Below, piece after piece: positions 55,825 through 64,000 of a stretch of DNA of 64,000 bases. The position numbers were made by a program, and so were the translations under genes. Every line of letters begins with the position of its first letter. Position 1 is the first letter of the stretch. The notes under the pieces are model-generated. The model searched no databases and had not been told where the DNA came from. It worked only from the letters and a program-made list of their open reading frames with translations. Origin of the DNA: Flavobacterium aquariorum (GTDB taxonomy: Bacteria; Bacteroidota; Bacteroidia; Flavobacteriales; Flavobacteriaceae); contig NZ_QKXH01000005.1 in NCBI RefSeq assembly GCF_003254745.1, positions 248,001 through 312,000 on the forward strand, written 5' to 3'.

Positions 55825-57237
55825 ATGAAGAATTTCATTGCATTTACGGCAATTTTAACAGTGTTGATTAGCTGTGGCAGATCAAGCGACAAAGGAGAGT
55901 TGGTTGGTGTAAAAGGAGCAAAGTGGCATCCTGAAAAACCTTATGGAATGACACTAGTACCTGGTGGTTCATTTATCATGGGTAAGTCTGATGATGATGT
56001 CGCTAATGTTGCAGATGCACCAACAAAAACAGTTACTGTTAGGGCATTTTATATGGACGAAACAGAGATTACAAATAGCGAATACCGTCAATTTGTGGAA
56101 TGGGTAAAAGATTCTACGATTCGTTTCCGTTTGGCTATTTTGGCCGAAGAAAGCGGTCAAGGTGCTGCTGCTGATGGTAAAGGTAAAGGAAAGAATACAG
56201 GAAGTATTGCTGATTATTCTTTTAGTAATAACAACTCCGATCCGGAAAAAATGACTGCATATGATAAGTATATGTATGATAACTATTACAGTATTGGTAC
56301 GGATAAAGATCCAAACGCTTATAAAAGATTGAATAGAAAATCTAAATTAGTAAAGGATGTTAAGAAGTATCCAGATGAGTACTATACAGAAGTGATGGAT
56401 TCTATGTACCTGCCTTTAGAAGCGTCTTATAATGGATTGAGAACTATTGATGTAAATAAGCTTAAATTTCGCTATACTTGGATGGATATTCAAGCTGCCG
56501 CTAAAGCTAAAGTGGGTAAAAGGCAAGATTTTATAAGAACTGAGGAGGTTAAGGTATATCCTGATACTACAGTCTGGATTAAGGATTTCGCTTATTCTTA
56601 TAATGAACCGATGCATAATGACTATTTTTGGCATAAAGCTTATGGGGAATATCCTGTAGTTGGTGTGACTTGGAGTCAAGCAAAAGCATTTTGTGAGTGG
56701 AGAACTTTAAATAAAAATAGTTATTTAAAATCTAAGAAAAATCATGTTGACAATGTGAATTCGTTCAGATTACCTACGGAAGCAGAGTGGGAATACGCTG
56801 CTAGAGGTGGTTTAGAGTCTGCTACTTTTCCATGGGGAGGACCTTATACAAAAAGTGACAGAGGATGTTTCTTGGCTAATTTCAAACCTAATAGAGGTGA
56901 TTATGCTGCGGATCAAGCTTTGTATACTGTAGAGGCTAAATCTTATGAAACTAACGGCTATAACTTATATAATATGGCAGGTAACGTTTCTGAATGGACA
57001 GACTCTGCTTATGATGCTAACTCTTATGATTTTGTGTCTACAATGAATCCTGCTGTTATAGATAACTCAAATAAACGTAAAGTTGTAAGAGGTGGATCTT
57101 GGAAAGATGTTGCTTATTTCCTTCAAGTAAGTACTCGAGCATTTGAATATGCAGATTCAGCTAGAAGTTATATCGGATTCAGAACAGTTCAAGATTATAT
57201 GGGAACACAAACAACCGGTAATAACAAAAAGAAATAA
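55825..57237 (+). CDS. gldK: Type IX secretion lipoprotein GldK
   Basis: A 470-residue lipoprotein (PorK homologue) that forms the periplasmic ring of the type IX secretion/gliding machine with GldN. Lipobox LISC gives Cys17. The rest has the SUMF1/formylglycine-generating enzyme fold: GMTLVPGGSFIMGKSDDD, FYMDETEITNSEYRQFV, FRLPTEAEWEYAARGG, NMAGNVSEWTDS and VRGGSWKD, ending SYIGFRTV. The enzyme cysteines are not evident, as expected of a structural relative. It is the first of the gldKLMN run. Confidence 0.96.
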   Translation: MKNFIAFTAILTVLISCGRSSDKGELVGVKGAKWHPEKPYGMTLVPGGSFIMGKSDDDVANVADAPTKTVTVRAFYMDETEITNSEYRQFVEWVKDSTIRFRLAILAEESGQGAAADGKGKGKNTGSIADYSFSNNNSDPEKMTAYDKYMYDNYYSIGTDKDPNAYKRLNRKSKLVKDVKKYPDEYYTEVMDSMYLPLEASYNGLRTIDVNKLKFRYTWMDIQAAAKAKVGKRQDFIRTEEVKVYPDTTVWIKDFAYSYNEPMHNDYFWHKAYGEYPVVGVTWSQAKAFCEWRTLNKNSYLKSKKNHVDNVNSFRLPTEAEWEYAARGGLESATFPWGGPYTKSDRGCFLANFKPNRGDYAADQALYTVEAKSYETNGYNLYNMAGNVSEWTDSAYDANSYDFVSTMNPAVIDNSNKRKVVRGGSWKDVAYFLQVSTRAFEYADSARSYIGFRTVQDYMGTQTTGNNKKK

Positions 57238-57293
57238 CCCCAAATAAATTAAATAAAAATAACCTATTAAATTAACTTTAAAATTTTTACAAG

Positions 57294-57923
57294 ATGGCAG
57301 TATTGAGCAAAAAAGCAATGAATTTTACCTATGGTATGGGAGCGGCAGTAGTAATTATCGGAGCCCTATTTAAAATTCAACATTACCCTGGAGCTAGTGC
57401 ATTATTAATTATTGGTCTTTGTACAGAAGCTTTCATTTTTGCTCTATCGGCATTCGAACCAGTTGAACATGAATTAGATTGGTCTTTGGTTTATCCTGAA
57501 TTGGCAGGTGGTGAAAAATCTGAAAAGAAAGAAGTTGTGTCTGATGATGCTGATGGAATGTTGTCTTCTAAATTAGATGCAATGTTAAAAGAAGCTAAAA
57601 TTGATGGTGAATTGATGAGTAGTCTTGGAAATAGCATTAGAAATTTTGAAGATGCTTCAAGAAATATTTCTCCTACAGTTGATTCTATCTCGGCTACTAA
57701 AAAATACAGTGAAGAGTTATCTATGGCTGCAGCTCAAATGGAGTCATTAAATAGTTTGTATAAAGTACAATTGGAAAGTGCTTCAAGAAACGCTGAAGCT
57801 AATAAAGAAATTGCAGAGAATGCAAGTAAATTGAAAGAGCAAATGCAATCAATGACTGCAAATATTGCATCTTTAAATAATGTATATGGTGGTATGCTTA
57901 CTGCAATGAGTAATAAAGGATAA
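57294..57923 (+). CDS. gldL: Type IX secretion motor protein GldL
   Basis: A 209-residue inner-membrane protein (PorL homologue). Two N-terminal helices (about residues 12-29 and 35-54; YGMGAAVVIIGALFKIQHYPG) anchor a long helical cytoplasmic part with coiled-coil character. With GldM it forms the proton-driven rotary motor of the type IX secretion system. The helix-breaking KIQHYPG turn between the helices is conserved, and the second helix has the Glu (TEAFIFALSAFEP) thought to take part in proton flow. The gene follows gldK by 56 bases. Confidence 0.95.
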   Translation: MAVLSKKAMNFTYGMGAAVVIIGALFKIQHYPGASALLIIGLCTEAFIFALSAFEPVEHELDWSLVYPELAGGEKSEKKEVVSDDADGMLSSKLDAMLKEAKIDGELMSSLGNSIRNFEDASRNISPTVDSISATKKYSEELSMAAAQMESLNSLYKVQLESASRNAEANKEIAENASKLKEQMQSMTANIASLNNVYGGMLTAMSNKG

Positions 57924-57975
57924 TTAGTTTTTTAACTATATATTATAATATTAAATAATAAACTAATTAGAAAAA

Positions 57976-59535
57976 ATGGCAGGAGGAAAATTAACCCCTA
58001 GACAGAAGATGATTAACCTAATGTACTTGGTTTTCATCGCGATGTTAGCATTAAACATGTCCAAAGAAGTATTATCAGCTTTTGGATTAATAAACGAAAG
58101 ATTTGAAACGGCTAATAGTTTAGCATTATCTTCAAATGAAGCTATTTTGGCGGATTTGGATCTTAAAGCACAAGATAAACCAGAGCAGTATAAAGTGCCT
58201 AATGAAATTGGAAAAAAGGTTAATGCTGCAACTAATTCCTTTTATAAATATGTAGAATCGTTAAAATCAGATTTTACTAAAGATATAAAAAGAGAAGAGA
58301 ATGGTAAATTGCCATACGAAACCATGGATAATTCATCAAAATTAGATGAGTCTTGGTTTAGTGGGGATGGTTTATCTGCAAAAGGTAAAGAAGTGGTTGC
58401 TGCTGTAGAAGCATATAAATCAGCAATTAAATCTGCTATTGGTAGCGATCCTAAATTTAAGGATATTGCAGCAGAATTTAACACAAAGTTCAATACTGGA
58501 GATGTAGTGGATAGAGAAGGTGTAAAAAAGAATAATTTAGATTATAATTTTAAGCATTTCCCACTTATTGCTTCTGTAGCTAAATTAACTGCTATTCAAA
58601 ATGATGTTAATACTATCGAGAATCAAATTTTGAGCAGATTAACAGGTTCAACTGCTGTTGCAGCTGCATCTATGAAAAATTATACTGCAATTGTTATTCC
58701 TGAAAAATCTGCTTTCTTTGCAGGAGAAGCTGTAAAAGGAAAAATCGTTTTAGGACGATTTGATAAAGCAACTGTTCCTACTAAAGTTGTGGTTAACGGT
58801 AGTAATTTAAATCTTGGTTCTGCTTTGCACGATGGTCAAGTTGACTTTAGTTTTGGTGCTGGTAATGTTGGTGAACACGACATTAATGGTAACTTTACTT
58901 TTATGGAAGATGGTAAACCAGTAGCTATTCCAATTATTGGGAATTATGTAGTGGTTCCAAAGCCAAACTCTGCAACTATCTCTGCAGATAAAATGAATGT
59001 AGTTTATAGAGGTGTTGTAAATCCTATGACTATCTCTTTTGCAGGTATCTCTGCTGATAAAGTTTCCGCTTCGGCTCCAGGGTTAAGTTCTGCTGGAAAA
59101 CCAGGTGCATACAACATGAATCCTGGACAAGGTTCTGAAGTTGTTATTAATGTTACGGGTACTTTGCCAGACGGATCTAAAGTTTCTGATAAAAAAGCAT
59201 ATAGAATTAAAGGTATTCCACCTCCAGTAGGTGCAATTGGAGGAGAAATGGGAATTGTTAAAGGAGCTAAGTCTCGTTTAGAAGTTTCGCAAATTTCGGC
59301 AAAACTTCCTGATTTTGATTTTAATGTACAATTAAATGTTGTTGGATTTACTTTAAAAGTTGCTGGACAAGCTGCCGTAATTGTATCTGGAGACAGAGTT
59401 AATGCACAATGTAAAACTGCTTTAGCAAGAGCTACAAGAGGTGATCAAGTAACTATTTCAGATATAAAAACTAAATTGGTTGGTTCTGATATAATGCTTT
59501 CAAGAACAGCTGTAGTAATTTACGAAATACAATAA
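57976..59535 (+). CDS. gldM: Type IX secretion motor protein GldM
   Basis: A 519-residue protein (PorM homologue) with one N-terminal helix (about residues 13-29, INLMYLVFIAMLALNMS) and a large periplasmic part of four domains that spans towards the GldK/GldN ring. Landmarks are KEVLSAFGLINERFE, a helical D1 region and the beta-domain end AVVIYEIQ. It couples GldL rotation to the outer ring. The start MAGGKLTPRQKMINLMYL is standard for the family. It follows gldL by 52 bases. Confidence 0.95.
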   Translation: MAGGKLTPRQKMINLMYLVFIAMLALNMSKEVLSAFGLINERFETANSLALSSNEAILADLDLKAQDKPEQYKVPNEIGKKVNAATNSFYKYVESLKSDFTKDIKREENGKLPYETMDNSSKLDESWFSGDGLSAKGKEVVAAVEAYKSAIKSAIGSDPKFKDIAAEFNTKFNTGDVVDREGVKKNNLDYNFKHFPLIASVAKLTAIQNDVNTIENQILSRLTGSTAVAAASMKNYTAIVIPEKSAFFAGEAVKGKIVLGRFDKATVPTKVVVNGSNLNLGSALHDGQVDFSFGAGNVGEHDINGNFTFMEDGKPVAIPIIGNYVVVPKPNSATISADKMNVVYRGVVNPMTISFAGISADKVSASAPGLSSAGKPGAYNMNPGQGSEVVINVTGTLPDGSKVSDKKAYRIKGIPPPVGAIGGEMGIVKGAKSRLEVSQISAKLPDFDFNVQLNVVGFTLKVAGQAAVIVSGDRVNAQCKTALARATRGDQVTISDIKTKLVGSDIMLSRTAVVIYEIQ

Positions 59536-59580
59536 TATTTAAGTTTATATTCTACTTAAATAATCTAATAATTAATAAAG

Positions 59581-60570
59581 ATGAAGACTAAAAATTTAGT
59601 TGCGGTTATAGCATTTGTTGCGGGAAGTTTTTCTTCATTTGCACAGTCTAATTTGCTGAATGCTAAGACACCAGATCAAATTGGGGTAAAAACTAAATCT
59701 CAAGTGTCTCTTGACAATGATAAGCCTTTGGCTTATGGTTATGTGGATGATAGAGATATATTGATGGGTAAAACTACATGGGAGATTGTTGATTTGAGCG
59801 AAAGATTTAATTTTCCTCTTTATTTCCCAATCGATTCTACTAATATTGGAAAGGACAGAAGATCATTGTTTGATGTTTTGATTAAGGGTATTAAGACTAA
59901 TAAAATAACTGAAGTATATGCTGATGATTATTTTAATACCAAGAAAACTTTCAAAGACATGAGTAGTTCATTTACTTATATTGATACGACCAATGCTGGT
60001 AGAGAAGAAGTAAATGCCAATAGAGATTTGTATTACCCAAAAGCTAAACCGTCGATTACTTATAAAACCGTTAAAGGTAAAAAAGTAAAAGTGGTTGGTC
60101 CTGCTACTGTTCCCGTTGCTAAAGCTTTAGATCCTCAATTTATTGATAAAAGAGAACTTACAGCACAAGATATCACAGGATACAAATTAAAAGGGTATTG
60201 GTATTTTGATAAACGTCAAAGTGAATTGAAATATCGTTTACTGGGTATTTGTCCAATTGCTCCAGAAGCTAGAGAAGTTGGTAGTGAAAATCCTGATTAT
60301 ATTGATTTGTTCTGGATATTCTATCCTTCGATTCGTGATTATTTGCATCAGTATTTGGCTTTCAATGAGAAAAATTCGGCTATGCCAGTTTCTTTTGATA
60401 GAATTTTAGATTCACGTCAGTTTAGTGGTGTTATTTACAAAGAAGAAAATGTATACGGTGACCGTTTGATTACTGAGTATGTTAATGAAAATGCTTTGAA
60501 TCAATTATTGGAATCTGATAGAATTAAAGATAAAATTCGTGATTTCGAACATGATATGTGGAATTACTAA
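59581..60570 (+). CDS. gldN: Type IX secretion ring protein GldN
   Basis: A 329-residue exported protein (PorN homologue) with a signal peptide (residues 1-21, SSFAQ). It forms the periplasmic ring with GldK under the outer membrane. Family landmarks are YVDDRDILMGKTTWEIVDLSE, NFPLYFPIDS, GYWYFDKRQSELKYRLLGI, DLFWIFYPSIRD and the C-terminal DFEHDMWNY. It is the last of the gldKLMN run and is closed by a strong terminator. A gldO paralogue does not follow here. Confidence 0.95.
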   Translation: MKTKNLVAVIAFVAGSFSSFAQSNLLNAKTPDQIGVKTKSQVSLDNDKPLAYGYVDDRDILMGKTTWEIVDLSERFNFPLYFPIDSTNIGKDRRSLFDVLIKGIKTNKITEVYADDYFNTKKTFKDMSSSFTYIDTTNAGREEVNANRDLYYPKAKPSITYKTVKGKKVKVVGPATVPVAKALDPQFIDKRELTAQDITGYKLKGYWYFDKRQSELKYRLLGICPIAPEAREVGSENPDYIDLFWIFYPSIRDYLHQYLAFNEKNSAMPVSFDRILDSRQFSGVIYKEENVYGDRLITEYVNENALNQLLESDRIKDKIRDFEHDMWNY

Positions 60571-60590
60571 TTACCTAAAATTTTACAATA

Positions 60591-60625
60591 AAAACTCTTA
60601 CTTAATTTAAGTAAGAGTTTTTTGT
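60591..60625 (+). terminator. Terminator of the gldKLMN operon
   Basis: AAAACTCTTACTTA / TAAGTAAGAGTTTT, a perfect 14-base stem with a 3-base loop, then TTGTTTTTT. It starts 20 bases after the gldN stop. Confidence 0.9.
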
Positions 60626-60648
60626 TTTTTACATTTATTACATTGTTT

Positions 60649-61707
60649 ATGATTGATTATATAATTGTTGGGTCAGGTTTAGCGGGGATTTCTTTTGCGG
60701 AGATAGCCTTGTTGAATAATAAAACTGTTGTGGTTTTTAATGATGATTCTCAAAATTCATCTAAAGTTGCTGGAGGACTCTATAATCCTGTTATTTTGAA
60801 GCGCTTTAGTGAAGTATGGCAAGCTCAAGAACAATTACAATTAATGGAGGGTTTTTACTCAAGGCTTAGCGCCAAAATTGAATCAAAGGTCGATTTTAAA
60901 ATACCTATATTAAGAAAGTTTTTCTCAATAGAAGAGCAAAATAATTGGTTTGCTGCATCGGATAAACCAGCTTTGACACCCTTTTTGTCTACTTCTTTAA
61001 TCTTTAATAATTTTGAAGGTATTGATTCTCCTTTTGGTTATGGTGAAGTATTACAGACAGGATATGTTGATACAGCTTTGTTGGTTTCTGAATATCATGA
61101 TTATCTTTTATCTCACCAACTTTTGAGAAATGAAACTTTTGATTATAATGATTTAATTATTGATGAGGAAAGAGTCTCTTACAAGGGAATAATTGCTAGA
61201 CATATTGTGTTTGCAGAGGGTTTTGGTTTACAAGCCAATCCTTTTTTTAGTGAATTGCCATTGGATGGCACAAAAGGCGAATTGTTCATTATTAAAGCAC
61301 CGCTTTTAAATCTGGATGTTATTGTAAACACCAGTGTTTTTATTTTGCCATTGGGAAGCGATTTGTTCAAAGTTGGTGCAACTTATAACTGGAAAGATAA
61401 AACCAATTTACCTACAGAGGAAGGAAGAGCAGAATTAATCGATAGAATTAAAGAAATTATTTCATGTGATTTTGAAATTATCAATCATTATGCTGGAGTT
61501 CGACCCACTGTTAGGGACAGAAGACCATTAGTGGGAACACATGCAGAATATAAAAGAGTTCATATATTGAACGGATTGGGAACTCGTGGTGTAATGCTCG
61601 GCCCAGCAATGGCCAAAGCATTGTTTGAAAATATAGAAGAGGATATTGACCTAGATAAGGAAATTGATATTAAAAGATTTACCAATAAGCGCAAAGCAAA
61701 ATCTTAA
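60649..61707 (+). CDS. FAD-dependent oxidoreductase, DAO family
   Basis: A 352-residue FAD protein of the D-amino acid oxidase/glycine oxidase type. The ATG at 60649 gives MIDYIIVGSGLAGISFAEI with the Rossmann GxGxxG; the TTG at 60622 adds nine hydrophobic residues and is less likely. The C-terminal part keeps AGVRPTVRDRRPLVGTH and HILNGLGTRGVMLGPAMA, the FAD-contacting end of the family. The substrate cannot be told from sequence. It lies just after the gldKLMN terminator and convergent with a DUF983 gene. Confidence 0.88.
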   Translation: MIDYIIVGSGLAGISFAEIALLNNKTVVVFNDDSQNSSKVAGGLYNPVILKRFSEVWQAQEQLQLMEGFYSRLSAKIESKVDFKIPILRKFFSIEEQNNWFAASDKPALTPFLSTSLIFNNFEGIDSPFGYGEVLQTGYVDTALLVSEYHDYLLSHQLLRNETFDYNDLIIDEERVSYKGIIARHIVFAEGFGLQANPFFSELPLDGTKGELFIIKAPLLNLDVIVNTSVFILPLGSDLFKVGATYNWKDKTNLPTEEGRAELIDRIKEIISCDFEIINHYAGVRPTVRDRRPLVGTHAEYKRVHILNGLGTRGVMLGPAMAKALFENIEEDIDLDKEIDIKRFTNKRKAKS

Positions 61708-62088
61708 TTAAATTTTAGTTGTTGGGTCATAAGAAACAAACATGTTAATGTAAATGTTTCTGGACCATCTTAGCACTATTGGAAATAATATAATTAATGT
61801 AGCAATAATTGCAATAAACGAAGTTTGTATACTGGTTTTGATTATAAGGTATGATACGATAAAAGTCGCAATGCCGACTGCAACATTCAAACCATAACTA
61901 ACATACATAGCTCCATAAAAAAAGGAAGGTTCGATTTGATATTTTAGACCACAATGACTGCATTGTTCATTCATTTTGAGTACTGAACCTAAATGTAAAG
62001 GATTTTTATCCACATACATACTCTCATTCATGCATTTTGGACAAGTTCCTGTTAAAATGCTATATAGTTTGGATCCTTTTTTTAACAT
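61708..62088 (-). CDS. DUF983 membrane protein
   Basis: A 126-residue protein when begun at the ATG at 62088 (MLKKGSKLYSILTG); the longer frame starts with a TTG at 62127. The N-terminal half has a zinc-ribbon-like CPKC and CSHC pair. The C-terminal half carries two membrane segments (about residues 58-78 and 82-105), with SFFYGAMYVSYGLNVA before the first. DUF983 proteins of this type are widespread in Bacteroidota with unknown function. Its stop codon is adjacent to the end of the convergent oxidoreductase gene. Confidence 0.85.
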   Translation of the reverse strand: MLKKGSKLYSILTGTCPKCMNESMYVDKNPLHLGSVLKMNEQCSHCGLKYQIEPSFFYGAMYVSYGLNVAVGIATFIVSYLIIKTSIQTSFIAIIATLIILFPIVLRWSRNIYINMFVSYDPTTKI

Positions 62089-62162
62089 TTGCAAAAAATT
62101 TAATTTTTCTATTTTTAGAAAGACCAAATTTACTAATTCATAAAGGAATAAAATAATAATAC

Positions 62163-64000
62163 ATGCTTAATATACACAATTTATCGGTTTCGTTTGGTGG
62201 TTCTTATTTGTTTGAGGAAGTGACTTTTCGATTAGGAGCGGGAGACCGTGTTGGTCTTGTCGGAAAGAACGGTGCAGGGAAATCGACTATGCTTAAAATA
62301 CTGGCTAAAGACTTTGCTCCAGATTCTGGAGTAATTTCCCAGGAGAAGGAAATTCGTTTGGGTTTTTTACGTCAGGATATTGATTTTGAAAGAGGAAGGA
62401 CGGTTTTGGAAGAAGCTTATGAAGCTTTTACCGAAATCAAAATTGTTGAGAAAAAATTAGCGGAAATCAACCATCAATTAGTAACTCGTACGGATTACGA
62501 AAGCGAAGAATATAGTCAAATCATAGAAGATTTATCTGATTATACCCATCGTTTTGAATTACTTGGAGGTTATAATTATGTTGGGGATACCGAAAAGATT
62601 CTTTTGGGTCTGGGTTTCAAACGTGAAGTTTTTGACAATCAAACCGAAACTTTTTCTGGGGGTTGGAGAATGCGTATTGAATTGGCCAAATTGTTGTTGC
62701 AATCAAATGATGTTTTGTTGCTGGATGAGCCTACGAATCACCTGGATATAGAAAGTATCATTTGGTTGGAAAGTTTTTTACGTAATTATCCTGGGGTTGT
62801 TGTTATTGTTTCGCATGACAAGATGTTTTTAGATAATGTGACCAATAGAACGATAGAAATTTCTCTTGGTAAAGCCTATGATTTTAATAAGCCCTATTCT
62901 CAATATTTAGAATTGCGTCATGAAATCCGTGAAAAGCAATTGGCGACGCAGAAAAACCAGGCTAAGAAAATTGAAGAGACTGAAAAGCTGATTGAAAAGT
63001 TTAGAGCCAAAGCTTCTAAAGCTTCCATGGCACAATCTTTAATCAAAAAGCTTGACAAAGTAGAACGTATCGAAGTTGATGAGGATGATAATTCGGTTAT
63101 GAATATTTCTTTTCCTGTTTCCAAGGAGCCAGGTAGAGTCGTTATAGAAGCTGAAAAGGTTACTAAAAGTTACGGTGATAAAACCATTCTCAAAGATATT
63201 AGTTTGTTAGTGGAACGTGGAAGTAAAATTGCTTTTGTGGGTCAAAACGGTCAAGGAAAATCTACATTTATTAAAGCTATTGTTAATGAATTTGAATACC
63301 AAGGCTCGATTAAATTAGGTCATAATGTACAATTGGGTTACTTTGCTCAAAATCAAGCCGAATATCTTGATGGAGAGATTACCTTGTTGCAAACTATGGA
63401 AGATGCTGCAATGGACACGAACCGCATGAAAGTACGCGATATGTTGGGTTCTTTCTTATTTCGTGGTGATGATGTAGAGAAAAAGGTGAAAGTGCTTTCT
63501 GGAGGTGAAAGGAACCGTCTAGCGCTATGTAAATTGTTGTTGCAACCCATTAATGTATTGTTAATGGATGAGCCAACAAATCACTTGGATATCAAATCTA
63601 AGAATGTTTTGAAAGCCGCTTTGCAAAAATTTGGAGGAACTTTACTGTTAGTTTCTCACGATAGAGATTTCTTGCAAGGAATGTCTAATATCGTTTACGA
63701 ATTTAAAGATCAAAGAATTAGAGAATATTTGGGAGATATCAATTATTTCTTGGAAGAACGCAATATGGAAAATATGCGTGAAGTGGAGAAAAAAGATGCT
63801 TTGAAAGCTACTGTAGCAAAAGAAAGCAACAAAGCTTCCTATGAAGACCAGAAAAAAGGCAAGGCTTTACAAAATAAATTAAGTAAAGTTGAAAGTCAAA
63901 TTAAGCAATTGGAAAGGGACATTCAACAGGATGATAAAATGTTGGCTTCTAATTATGATAAACATATTGAAGATGCTTCGTTTTTTATAGCTTATAATAA
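62163..64000 (+). CDS. ABC-F family ATPase (partial, runs off the window)
   Basis: An ATG at 62163 opens a frame still open at 64000, over 610 residues. It has two ABC domains in one chain and no membrane part, the ABC-F layout of proteins that act on ribosomes. Domain 1: Walker A GKNGAGKST, signature FSGGWRMR, Walker B LLLDEPTNHLD. Domain 2: Walker A GQNGQGKST, signature LSGGERNR, Walker B LLMDEPTNHLD. A charged linker joins them (EKLIEKFRAKASKA) and a C-terminal coiled coil begins near 63780, suggesting the Uup-like branch. The C-terminus lies outside the window, so the subfamily is not certain. Confidence 0.92.
   Translation, partial: MLNIHNLSVSFGGSYLFEEVTFRLGAGDRVGLVGKNGAGKSTMLKILAKDFAPDSGVISQEKEIRLGFLRQDIDFERGRTVLEEAYEAFTEIKIVEKKLAEINHQLVTRTDYESEEYSQIIEDLSDYTHRFELLGGYNYVGDTEKILLGLGFKREVFDNQTETFSGGWRMRIELAKLLLQSNDVLLLDEPTNHLDIESIIWLESFLRNYPGVVVIVSHDKMFLDNVTNRTIEISLGKAYDFNKPYSQYLELRHEIREKQLATQKNQAKKIEETEKLIEKFRAKASKASMAQSLIKKLDKVERIEVDEDDNSVMNISFPVSKEPGRVVIEAEKVTKSYGDKTILKDISLLVERGSKIAFVGQNGQGKSTFIKAIVNEFEYQGSIKLGHNVQLGYFAQNQAEYLDGEITLLQTMEDAAMDTNRMKVRDMLGSFLFRGDDVEKKVKVLSGGERNRLALCKLLLQPINVLLMDEPTNHLDIKSKNVLKAALQKFGGTLLLVSHDRDFLQGMSNIVYEFKDQRIREYLGDINYFLEERNMENMREVEKKDALKATVAKESNKASYEDQKKGKALQNKLSKVESQIKQLERDIQQDDKMLASNYDKHIEDASFFIAYN

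Overview
The window is AT-rich chromosomal DNA from a member of the Bacteroidota, most likely Flavobacterium or a close relative. The evidence is the gldKLMN type IX secretion cluster, an exosortase of the XrtF type, a TonB receptor with DUF4249 lipoproteins, a Bacteroidota-style type VI secretion system (T6SS), a short primary sigma factor, and TAnnTTTG promoter boxes. No tRNA, rRNA or CRISPR array was seen.

Region 1 (1-13600) is the accessory end of a T6SS locus. It holds the tail of a ClpB/TssH ATPase, baseplate gene tssF, and on the minus strand two Hcp genes, VgrG, a Tle1-like (DUF2235) lipase and a DUF2931 lipoprotein that is probably its immunity partner. Between tssF and this cargo lie about 6.5 kb of small membrane proteins, tandem duplicates, truncated gene ends, a second broken copy of the tssF start, a DUF3289-like remnant and a frameshifted IS3-family element sitting at the break of a second DUF2931 gene. 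It reads as a graveyard of effector and immunity genes.

Region 2 (14000-20300) has a CBS-pair protein, ribulose-phosphate epimerase, the primary sigma factor, and a three-gene unit of an unknown 140-residue protein, a TPR histidine kinase and a LytTR response regulator.

Region 3 (20800-31100) is a minus-strand uptake locus: an exported protein, a TonB-dependent receptor, four tandem DUF4249 lipoproteins and a MG2/plug-like protein.

Region 4 (31400-51500) is mostly housekeeping: pnp, rpsO, a GAF-domain methionine sulfoxide reductase relative, xrtF and its partner, an ATP-cone/nuclease fusion, a beta-CASP hydrolase, a probable metal-uptake operon (HYC_CC_PP protein, TonB receptor, HMA protein), dedA, groESL, secG, lptE, a sigma-54 activator, a 47-residue membrane peptide, miaB and glpD.

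Region 5 (51800-64000) has topA, an arginase-fold protein with degraded metal ligands, gldK-gldL-gldM-gldN, a FAD oxidoreductase, a DUF983 protein and the start of an ABC-F ATPase.

The observations most worth a second look are two families of dispersed structured intergenic elements, one with a compensatory stem change between its copies; the T6SS graveyard with its duplicated tssF start; the ATP-cone nuclease; and the pseudo-arginase in front of gldK.
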